25,732 nucleotides of DNA from NCBI GenBank assembly GCA_913043015.1, contig CAJWKX010000002.1:1-25732 (forward strand). Direction: 5' to 3'. This DNA is from an uncultured Candidatus Pelagibacter sp. GTDB lineage: Bacteria; Pseudomonadota; Alphaproteobacteria; Pelagibacterales; Pelagibacteraceae. The translations under genes and the position numbers were made by a program. This document shows positions 18,572 to 25,101 of the stretch, one piece after another. Positions within the stretch are counted from its first letter, which is position 1. Every line of letters starts with the position of its first letter. The notes beneath the pieces were generated by a model that was given only the letters and a program-made list of their open reading frames with translations, searched no databases and was not told the origin of the DNA.

Positions 18572-19282
18572 ATGAACATTATTAGAATATTTTATCCTGA
18601 AAGTTTATCACTTAATTTAACTTCTAAACTTGATAAATCACAATCTCATTATCTTACTAAAGTTATGAGGGTAAAAGTTAGTGAAAATTTTTCTTTATTC
18701 AACGAAAGAGGAGAGTGGGAGGCTAAAATAAAAGATATCTCAAAAGGGATAGTTGAATTTAATATTACAAAACAATTAAGACTAAAAGAAAATGCAAAAG
18801 AAATCTGGCTGGCTTTTTCTCCTATTAAATCAAATTATTTCAATTTAATGATCCAAAAGGCAACTGAGCTTGGTGTTACAAAATTCATTCCTATTTTAAC
18901 CGAAAGAACAATTGTCAGAAAAATAAATCAAAAAAGAATAAATAAAATTATTGTAGAAGCATGTGAACAAAGCAACAGGTTAAATATTCCTATGCTTGAG
19001 AATCTAATTAATTTAGAAGATTTTTTAAATAATAATGAGAGTATACATATTATTTTTGGGGACTTAAATTCTAATAAAAAAAGTTTAGATATTAAAAACT
19101 TAAAAAATTTAGATGCAATTTGTATTTTAATTGGTCCGGAAGGTGATTTTACTTCAAATGAAAGAAACAATATTTTAAATCATAAAAAAATTTATCCACT
19201 AAAAATTAATAATAATATTTTAAGGTCAGAAACAGCAGCTATATCAATGATATCAATAGTAAATTTTAACTTTTTATCTTAA
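18572..19282 (+). CDS. rsmE: 16S rRNA (uracil1498-N3)-methyltransferase RsmE
   Basis: A SPOUT-fold methyltransferase that modifies U1498 of 16S rRNA. The 236 residues show an N-terminal PUA-like part (SHYLTKVMRVK at 25-35) and KATELGVTKFIPILTERT (96-113). EACEQSNR (129-136) and the knot motifs IGPEGDFTSNE (187-197) and LRSETAA (217-223) follow. All RsmE hallmarks are present and length is normal. The 3' end overlaps the convergent SCO gene by 9 bases. No Shine-Dalgarno is visible. Confidence 0.95.
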   Translation: MNIIRIFYPESLSLNLTSKLDKSQSHYLTKVMRVKVSENFSLFNERGEWEAKIKDISKGIVEFNITKQLRLKENAKEIWLAFSPIKSNYFNLMIQKATELGVTKFIPILTERTIVRKINQKRINKIIVEACEQSNRLNIPMLENLINLEDFLNNNESIHIIFGDLNSNKKSLDIKNLKNLDAICILIGPEGDFTSNERNNILNHKKIYPLKINNNILRSETAAISMISIVNFNFLS

Positions 19283-19867
19283 GTATTTTTTAAATATTTT
19301 TAAAGTTTTATTTAAGTCTTCGTTATGAGTTATTCGATCCGCATACTTGCCATTTTTTAAAATAATCACCGACGAACTATGATTAACGTTGTAATTTGTT
19401 CCATCGTCAGAAAAAATCTTTTCACTTAAAATTCCCCAAGACCTTGATAGCAAAAATATTTTTTCAGGTTCGCCAGTTATGCCATAGAATTTATTTTCCC
19501 AAGAACTTAAATAATCTTTCAATACTTCAGGTGTATCTCTTTCGGGATCAATGCTAATGAAAAATACTTTTAGTTTATCGAGGTCTTTTTTGTCTAATTT
19601 ATTCATCACGAGATTTATTTTATTTAGAGTTATTGGACAAACATCTGGGCAATAAGTGAATCCAAAAAAAAGCACTGTTAATGGACCATTAAATGATTCT
19701 TCGGTAATAATTTCATTGTTGATGTCTTTTAAAGAAAAAGATGATCCTTTAAATGATGAGACATATTCGTCCTCTTTTTTTTCTATAGATAGAAATATTG
19801 GCAACATTATAAATAGAAAGATAAATAAACATCCGACAATTATAGTTATTGAAGTTTTTAATTTCAT
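19274..19867 (-). CDS. SCO1/SenC family copper chaperone
   Basis: A membrane-anchored thioredoxin-like protein that delivers copper to the CuA site of cytochrome c oxidase subunit II. From the ATG at 19867 (197 residues) there is an N-terminal membrane anchor (about 6-26). The copper ligands are Cys73 and Cys77 in TYCPDVCP, and His163 in NVNHSSS. FFISIDPERDTPEVLKDYL is characteristic of the family. A TTG at 19885 would add six residues; the ATG is preferred. It is divergently transcribed from the COX3-like gene across a short gap, which fits a role in assembling the neighbouring oxidase. Confidence 0.94.
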   Translation of the reverse strand: MKLKTSITIIVGCLFIFLFIMLPIFLSIEKKEDEYVSSFKGSSFSLKDINNEIITEESFNGPLTVLFFGFTYCPDVCPITLNKINLVMNKLDKKDLDKLKVFFISIDPERDTPEVLKDYLSSWENKFYGITGEPEKIFLLSRSWGILSEKIFSDDGTNYNVNHSSSVIILKNGKYADRITHNEDLNKTLKIFKKYLR

Positions 19868-19903
19868 AGTTGATAATGTTTTCAAATTAATTATATAAAA
19901 CGT

Positions 19904-20584
19904 ATGTCAGCTTTAATAAAGAAGTTATTTGGTGTGCTAGCACAAAAGCCTTGGGATCCAGATCAAGCTGTTACTGACAACGTCCATCAAGGAAAAACTT
20001 TTAATATTTCAAATCAAATGTCAGTAGTAATAATTATTTTTGGAGTAAGTACAGTAATATTTAGCTTAATATTTATGGGTTATCTTTATTCTATTCCTCC
20101 AGAGCAAGACACAAATTTAATTCTTAAGACAAATTTGCTTTGGATTAATACTTTGGTTTTAATTTTTGTAACATTTTTTTTTAATAAAATCGGAAGTGAT
20201 TTAAATAGAAACTTAATACAAAAAATTAAAAAGAATTTAATTATTGTTGGAGGATTGAGTTATGTATTTTTATTTTTACAGGTAGTTTTATGGTTTCAAC
20301 TTATGAACAATGGTCACTTTGTTAGTACAAACACATATTTTTCATCGTTTTATTTTTTTACAGCTTTACATGGAATTCATCTTTTGGGCGGTTTATTTTT
20401 TTGGGGCAAGATTAGTTCAAGAGTATTAAAGCTGAATGAAAACGAAATTGTTAATGAGAAAAAAAATATCGACGCGTTATCCGTTTATTGGTTATTTTTG
20501 TTGATTGTTTGGTTGGCCTTCTTTTTAATGATGTATATTTATAATGATGCCGTAATAGCTTGGTGTATATCTTTGATCTCTTAA
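19904..20584 (+). CDS. Divergent haem-copper oxidase subunit III-like protein
   Basis: A 226-residue membrane protein with five predicted helices (about 38-63, 77-95, 111-134, 145-169 and 190-213). It has an N-terminal cytoplasmic stretch with KPWDPDQAVTDNVHQGK. Helix four, FYFFTALHGIHLLGGLFFWG, is the recognisable COX3 signature, and helix five (SVYWLFLLIVWLAFF) corresponds to the YWHFVD...W region but has lost the HFVD residues. It is therefore subunit III-like but clearly different from the second, canonical coxC at 23614. It opens the oxidase cluster, with SCO1 divergent upstream and coxB downstream. It may be an extra subunit or an assembly factor. Confidence 0.8.
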   Translation: MSALIKKLFGVLAQKPWDPDQAVTDNVHQGKTFNISNQMSVVIIIFGVSTVIFSLIFMGYLYSIPPEQDTNLILKTNLLWINTLVLIFVTFFFNKIGSDLNRNLIQKIKKNLIIVGGLSYVFLFLQVVLWFQLMNNGHFVSTNTYFSSFYFFTALHGIHLLGGLFFWGKISSRVLKLNENEIVNEKKNIDALSVYWLFLLIVWLAFFLMMYIYNDAVIAWCISLIS

Positions 20585-20591
20585 AAATTTT

Positions 20592-20783
20592 TTAAAGAAA
20601 TAAAACTAAAATAGAGCCCACAACTACAATTACTAAAAGTAAAATATTTACCGATCTTAAATATTTTTTTATTTGTGGATTGGATTTGTTTTTTGAGAAG
20701 CCTCCTGCTCCAAAATAAATAACTAAGAAAAAAAGTAAAACTAATAATAGAATTGCACCCAAAATTTCAATTTTTCCAAGCAT
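20592..20783 (-). CDS. Twin-membrane-helix small protein, HIG1/DUF2909-like
   Basis: A 63-residue protein with two membrane helices (about 6-28 and 45-63) joined by a short polar loop, GAGGFSKNKSNPQIKKYLRS. That layout and the loop resemble the alphaproteobacterial twin-transmembrane HIG1-domain proteins and the DUF2909 proteins found near oxidase genes. HIG1 proteins (mitochondrial Rcf1) associate with cytochrome c oxidase and supercomplexes. It is on the minus strand between the COX3-like gene and coxB, opposite to both. An upstream ATG at 20834 would add 17 polar residues, but 20783 places the helix as in homologues. Family choice between HIG1 and DUF2909 is uncertain. Confidence 0.6.
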   Translation of the reverse strand: MLGKIEILGAILLLVLLFFLVIYFGAGGFSKNKSNPQIKKYLRSVNILLLVIVVVGSILVLFL

Positions 20784-20871
20784 ATATTGTGATTTATATA
20801 GATATTCGGACCTATATTTAAGACATTTTGTCATTGGTTTTTATGTTATTTTTCTTTTATATAAGTTGCCT

Positions 20872-21711
20872 ATGCATCCAGGATTCATATTTTTGGCAGT
20901 AGTCATTGGTTCAGTTGTGTTCCATTTAGTAACCCCATGGTGGTGGACAGATATTGCATCTAATTGGGGAGGAATGGATGACACGATCCTGTTAACTTTT
21001 TGGATTGCCGGAGGAGTATTCATTCTTGTCTGTCTATTCATAGTTTATTGTGTTTTTAAATTTTCTTATAAAGAAGGACGAAAGGCTGAATATAAACCAG
21101 AAGATAATAAATTAGAAAAAATTCTTACCTGGGCAACTGCTTTAGGTGTTGCGGCACTTTTAGCTCCAGGTTTAGTTGTTTGGAGTCAATTTATCAAAAC
21201 TCCATCTAATGCTATCAACGTTGAGGTAATGGCGTGGCAATGGGGGTGGCAGTATAGACTTCCAGGTGAAGACGGTAAGCTTGGAACTACTCAAGTAACA
21301 AACATTAGTGATGAAAATCTATTTGGAATTAACTTAGATGATCCATATGGAAAAGATGATATTCTAATTCAAAGTAGTGAACTACATATAAAGAAAGATA
21401 AACCTGTAAAAATTTTGTTAAGATCTGTTGATGTATTACATAATTTTTATGTTCCACAATTTAGAGCAAAAATGGACTCTGTTCCTGGAGTTGTTACTTA
21501 TTATTGGTTTGAACCAAATAAAATTGGTGAGTATGAAGTATTATGTGCAGAATATTGTGGAGTTGGGCACTATGGTATGAGAGGAACAGTTTTTGTTGAT
21601 AATGAACAAAATTATAAGAATTGGTTAAATGAACAAGAAACTTTTTCTGATGTGATGGCAAAATTTGAACAAATAAAATTAGATGTAAATAAAAAATTGG
21701 CAAAAAAATAA
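20872..21711 (+). CDS. coxB: Cytochrome c oxidase subunit II (CuA subunit)
   Basis: Accepts electrons from cytochrome c through the binuclear CuA centre. Three N-terminal hydrophobic segments (about residues 4-22, 38-62 and 84-105) suggest a signal peptide plus two helices, or three helices. The periplasmic cupredoxin domain has the aromatic docking region AWQWGWQYR. All CuA ligands are present: His190 in DVLHNFYVP, and Cys225, Glu227, Cys229, His233 and Met236 in CAEYCGVGHYGM (numbering from the ATG at 20872). A TTG at 20866 could add two residues. The VTPWWWTDIASNW...KPEDNKLE region marks a subfamily distinct from mitochondrial-type CoxB, and resembles alternative CuA oxidases such as the Bradyrhizobium coxMNOP type (from memory). 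It is followed by coxA after 55 bases. Confidence 0.96.
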   Translation: MHPGFIFLAVVIGSVVFHLVTPWWWTDIASNWGGMDDTILLTFWIAGGVFILVCLFIVYCVFKFSYKEGRKAEYKPEDNKLEKILTWATALGVAALLAPGLVVWSQFIKTPSNAINVEVMAWQWGWQYRLPGEDGKLGTTQVTNISDENLFGINLDDPYGKDDILIQSSELHIKKDKPVKILLRSVDVLHNFYVPQFRAKMDSVPGVVTYYWFEPNKIGEYEVLCAEYCGVGHYGMRGTVFVDNEQNYKNWLNEQETFSDVMAKFEQIKLDVNKKLAKK

Positions 21712-21766
21712 TAGAACTTAAATGATAAAAAAATTTATGAATTATAAAAAAAGGAAACTTTAAAAC

Positions 21767-23605
21767 ATGTCAGAAGATTATTACGATAGTAACACTTCGT
21801 ATAAAGCTCAGTCCTCAGAAACAATTTCAAGTGGGTCAGGCTCAGTATCTGATATTGACTATGTAAAACCTAAAGAAGTACCTGATCAGGAATTATATCA
21901 TGGACATAGTTTCATAACTAAATATATTTTTTGCCAAGATGCAAAAGTTATAGGAGTTCAGTATACACTCACTGCTGTATTTACAGGTATAATTGGCCTA
22001 ATCCTTTCTTGGATGATGCGTATGCAATTAGGTTTTCCAGAACTATTTCCAGTTCTTACATCAGAAACTTATTACCAATTTGTGACAATGCATGGAATGA
22101 TAATGGTGGTATATCTTTTAACTGCCTTGTTCCTCGGTGGATTTGGCAACTATTTAATTCCATTAATGGTCGGCGCAAGAGACATGGTATTTCCATATGT
22201 AAACATGGTTAGTTATTGGATGTTTTTTGTAGCTGTATTAGTTTTAATGGCTAGTTTTTTTGTACCAGGCGGACCTACTGGCGCAGGGTGGACACTTTAT
22301 CCTCCACAGACATTATTAGAAGGTACTCCAGGATCAGGAATAGGAATTATGTTGATGCTTATTTCTTTAGCACTGTTTGTGATTGGTTTTACTATGGGCG
22401 GACTAAATTATGTAATTACAATTTTACAAGCTCGTACCAGAGGAATGACACTAATGAGAATGCCACTAACTGTTTGGGGGATTTTTACTGCAACAATATT
22501 AGCACTTTTAGCGTTTCCGGCATTGTTTGTGGGCGCAATTATGATGAGTTTAGATAAGTTGCTTGGAACTAGTTTCTTTATGCCAACAATCATTCAAGCA
22601 GGAGAAATGTTAGAGTATGGAGGTGGTAGTCCAATTCTTTTTCAGCATCTGTTCTGGTTTTTTGGTCATCCCGAAGTTTATATTGTAGCTTTACCTGCAT
22701 TTGGAATAGTTTCAGATTTAATATCTGTTCATGCAAGAAAGAATATTTTTGGATACCGTATGATGGTATGGGCGATAGTTGCTATTGGAGCTATTAGTTT
22801 CTTTGTATGGGCTCATCATATGTATGTAAGTGGAATGAGTCCATGGTTTGGTTTCTTTTTTGCAACTACCACACTTATTATTGCAATACCAACAGCTATG
22901 AAAGTTTATAATTGGGTTCTAACTTTATGGAAAGGCAATATCAGAATGAATGTAGTAATGCTTTTCTGTCTTGGTTTTCTTATTACTTTTGTCAACGGTG
23001 GAATTACGGGACTTTTTTTAGGAAATGTAGCTGTAGATGTTCCTTTATCTGACACATATTTTGTTATTGCTCATTTTCATATGGTGATGGGAATAGCGCC
23101 TGTCTTAGTTATTTTAGGTGCAATTTATCATTGGTTTCCTTTAGTTACTGGAAGATTTTTAGATGAAAAATTAGGTAAATGGCATTTTTGGATAACTTTC
23201 TTAGGATCGTATTCAATTTATTTTCCAATGCACTATTTAGGATTTATTGGAGTTCCAAGAAGATATTTTGAAATGTATGATAGTCCATATATGACGTCAG
23301 CAGTTGGAATGAATCAGTTTATAAGTCTTGCGGCATTTATTGTTGGTGCGGCACAATTTATTTTTCTTTTCAATATAATAAAAAGTTTAAAAATAGGAAA
23401 ACTTGCAGACAAAAATCCTTGGAAGGCAAATTCTTTGGAGTGGTATACGCCAAATGTTCCACCAGTTCATGGTAATTGGGGTGATAAATTACCTGTGGTT
23501 CATAGATGGCCTTATGATTATAATGTTCCTGGAGCTAAAGAAGATTTTATTCCTCAAACAACTCCACCAAGCGAAGTTAAAGATACGGGAGTGGAAAAAA
23601 CTTAA
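21767..23605 (+). CDS. coxA: Cytochrome c oxidase subunit I, A1-type
   Basis: The catalytic subunit reduces O2 at the haem a3-CuB centre and pumps protons. The 612 residues include all metal ligands: His109 (haem a), His301 with cross-linked Tyr305 in GHPEVY, His350-His351 (CuB), His436 (haem a3) and His438 (haem a). D-channel residues Asn128, Asp139, Asn146 and Glu303 and K-channel Thr376 and Lys379 are kept, so it is an A1-type pumping oxidase. A polar, Ser-rich N-terminal extension of about 60 residues precedes helix one. The C-terminus has LEWYTPNVPPVHGNW and VVHRWPYDY. An AAGGA Shine-Dalgarno at 21751-21755 precedes the ATG. Haem type (a or o) cannot be read from sequence alone. Confidence 0.98.
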   Translation: MSEDYYDSNTSYKAQSSETISSGSGSVSDIDYVKPKEVPDQELYHGHSFITKYIFCQDAKVIGVQYTLTAVFTGIIGLILSWMMRMQLGFPELFPVLTSETYYQFVTMHGMIMVVYLLTALFLGGFGNYLIPLMVGARDMVFPYVNMVSYWMFFVAVLVLMASFFVPGGPTGAGWTLYPPQTLLEGTPGSGIGIMLMLISLALFVIGFTMGGLNYVITILQARTRGMTLMRMPLTVWGIFTATILALLAFPALFVGAIMMSLDKLLGTSFFMPTIIQAGEMLEYGGGSPILFQHLFWFFGHPEVYIVALPAFGIVSDLISVHARKNIFGYRMMVWAIVAIGAISFFVWAHHMYVSGMSPWFGFFFATTTLIIAIPTAMKVYNWVLTLWKGNIRMNVVMLFCLGFLITFVNGGITGLFLGNVAVDVPLSDTYFVIAHFHMVMGIAPVLVILGAIYHWFPLVTGRFLDEKLGKWHFWITFLGSYSIYFPMHYLGFIGVPRRYFEMYDSPYMTSAVGMNQFISLAAFIVGAAQFIFLFNIIKSLKIGKLADKNPWKANSLEWYTPNVPPVHGNWGDKLPVVHRWPYDYNVPGAKEDFIPQTTPPSEVKDTGVEKT

Positions 23606-23613
23606 TAATTAAA

Positions 23614-24327
23614 ATGTCAGAACAAACTAGTATAAATAATAATTTACCACAAGGATTTAAAGGTTTGACAAGTGATTTTGGTTCAGATCAAACAGCATTT
23701 AAAGGAGTGAATTGGGGAAAAGCAATGATGTGGATCTTTTTGCTCAGTGATACATTTATTTTTAGCTGCTTTTTGATTTCATATATGAAAGTAAGAGCAT
23801 CGGTGGTTGCTGAATGGCCATACCCAAGTGAAGTATTTGCTTTAGATGTTGGAGGAGTGCCAGTTCCTCTTCTTTTGATCGCTATCATGACATTTGTTCT
23901 TATTACGAGCAGTGGAACAATGGCACTTGCGGTAAAATATGGTTATGAAAAAAATAAAAAACTTTGTGGAATGTTTTTATTATTTACAGCTTTAGGCGGG
24001 CTTACATTTGTAGGTATGCAGGCATTTGAGTGGTCTAAGTTAATATTTCATGAAGGAGTGAGACCTTGGGGTAATCCTTTTGGTGCAGCTCAGTTTGGAT
24101 CTTTCTTTTTCATGATAACAGGCTTTCATGGAACTCATGTTTCAATAGGTGTAATTTTCCTATTTATTTTTTCTAGAAAAGCTTTTAGAGGTGATTTTGA
24201 TACTGGTAAAAAAGGTTTTTTTACTTCAATGAAATCTGATTATGTGGCAATCGAAATTCTTGGACTTTATTGGCACTTTGTCGATTTAGTGTGGGTATTT
24301 ATATTTGCTTTCTTTTATTTATGGTAA
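23614..24327 (+). CDS. coxC: Cytochrome c oxidase subunit III
   Basis: The third core subunit, which stabilises the D-channel side of the enzyme. The 237 residues have five predicted helices (about 35-60, 82-108, 117-140, 160-187 and 210-235) after a polar N-terminus. The family signatures are MQAFEW (134-139), FFMITGFHGTHVSIGV (165-180) and LYWHFVDLVWVF (218-229). Five helices rather than seven matches the caa3/alternative-oxidase style. It follows coxA by 8 bases and precedes the subunit IV gene by 8. It is far closer to canonical COX3 than the 19904 gene. Confidence 0.96.
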   Translation: MSEQTSINNNLPQGFKGLTSDFGSDQTAFKGVNWGKAMMWIFLLSDTFIFSCFLISYMKVRASVVAEWPYPSEVFALDVGGVPVPLLLIAIMTFVLITSSGTMALAVKYGYEKNKKLCGMFLLFTALGGLTFVGMQAFEWSKLIFHEGVRPWGNPFGAAQFGSFFFMITGFHGTHVSIGVIFLFIFSRKAFRGDFDTGKKGFFTSMKSDYVAIEILGLYWHFVDLVWVFIFAFFYLW

Positions 24328-24335
24328 ATTAAATT

Positions 24336-24677
24336 ATGGTTATGGCTGAAACTAAAAAAGAACAACAAACTACTACACACAAGATTGGCATATATCTTTG
24401 GATTTGGGGACTACTATTTGTGCTTAGTTTTTTTTCTTACATGGTTGATTGGTTTCAATTTCAAGGATTATTAAGATGGACGTTAATTGTAACATTTATG
24501 CTACTTAAAGCGGGTCTAATCATGGCTATTTTTATGCATTTGTTCTGGGAACGTTATGCTCTAGTTAATGCTCTTCTATGGCCGATGACTGCAATAGCTT
24601 GTTTCATTTGTCTTATGGTTGCAGAAGGAAAATACACAGTTTTTACAAGATTATTTTATTTCGTTGTTGGAGGTTGA
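24336..24677 (+). CDS. Cytochrome c oxidase subunit IV (prokaryotic COX4 type)
   Basis: A small accessory subunit of prokaryotic haem-copper oxidases. The 113 residues hold three membrane helices (about 18-37, 47-70 and 78-96). The helix-two motif LLKAGLIMAIFMHLFWE (56-72) is the KA...FMHL signature of the prokaryotic subunit IV family. A second ATG at 24342 would remove two residues; neither has a clear Shine-Dalgarno. Position after coxC is standard. Its stop lies within the leader of the next small gene, whose Shine-Dalgarno GGAGG overlaps this gene's last codons. Confidence 0.85.
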   Translation: MVMAETKKEQQTTTHKIGIYLWIWGLLFVLSFFSYMVDWFQFQGLLRWTLIVTFMLLKAGLIMAIFMHLFWERYALVNALLWPMTAIACFICLMVAEGKYTVFTRLFYFVVGG

Positions 24678-24683
24678 TTTAAA

Positions 24684-24947
24684 ATGGATGGATATACTCT
24701 ATTAGCAGGCTTTTTATTATTATTTCTTTTTTTTATTTACATAACTTGGTTTGGTTTTTCTGTAAAAGTTGAAAATGAAAAAAATGAGGGATCTGACATA
24801 AAACTTAATCCGTACGATAACTTGCCTTTACATAGAAAAATAATTGACAAAAAAAACAGCAAAATTAAAGTATTTGATTTAGGTAATCACATACTAATCA
24901 TTGGATTTATTTTGGCAGTTATATTTGTTTCTATAAATATAGAATAA
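24684..24947 (+). CDS. Small membrane protein of unknown function in the cox operon
   Basis: An 87-residue protein I do not recognise. It has an N-terminal helix (about 4-25), a charged middle loop (about 28-65, rich in Lys, Asn, Asp and Glu, with LNPYDNLPLHRK) and a C-terminal helix (about 68-84). The start is well supported by a GGAGG Shine-Dalgarno at 24669-24673, ten bases before the ATG, so translation is coupled to the preceding subunit IV gene. No motif suggests a metal site. By position it may be an accessory oxidase subunit or assembly factor, but this is inference. It ends the first cox run; a 154-base gap follows. Confidence 0.7.
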   Translation: MDGYTLLAGFLLLFLFFIYITWFGFSVKVENEKNEGSDIKLNPYDNLPLHRKIIDKKNSKIKVFDLGNHILIIGFILAVIFVSINIE

Positions 24948-25015
24948 GTTCCACCTAATACAATCTTTCTGGTTAGAACTATCACAGGCATATTGCTTTC
25001 ACAAACAATTCATAA

Positions 25016-25029
25016 TTGATTTAGATCAA
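25016..25029. promoter_or_regulatory. FNR/FixK-type palindrome upstream of the second coxB
   Basis: TTGAT-TTAG-ATCAA is an exact match to the FNR/FixK/ANR consensus half-sites with N4 spacing. It lies 72 bases before the ATG at 25102, in the only sizeable non-coding gap of the oxidase region. In other bacteria such sites couple terminal oxidase genes to low oxygen. The site is seen directly; the regulator is inferred, and a CRP-family protein with similar specificity is possible. Confidence 0.65.
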
Positions 25030-25037
25030 TTAATAAA

Positions 25038-25051
25038 ATGACATAGATCAA
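25038..25051. promoter_or_regulatory. Weaker second FNR-like site
   Basis: ATGAC-ATAG-ATCAA matches the FNR/FixK consensus at 8 of 10 positions; one half-site is perfect. Its centre is 22 bp from that of the site at 25016-25029, about two helical turns, so two dimers could bind on the same face. A candidate -10 TAGTAT at 25073-25078 would put this site near -41.5, the class II activator position. The degeneracy makes it tentative. Confidence 0.35.
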
Positions 25052-25101
25052 AATATTAAAATAAATAAATAGTAGTATTCATCATTAAGGAGAGAAATTA
25101 A

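Noticed and set aside
20784-20871. Promoter for coxB with TTGTCA (20828-20833) as -35 and TATATA (20858-20863) as -10
   Set aside because: The spacing is 24 bases, too long for a standard sigma-70 promoter, and AT-rich matches here are weak evidence.
24948-24979. Imperfect hairpin after the 24684 gene (GTTCCACC against GGTTAGAAC) as a terminator
   Set aside because: The stem has a mismatch and a bulge, and no T run follows on the plus strand; not supportable as an intrinsic terminator.
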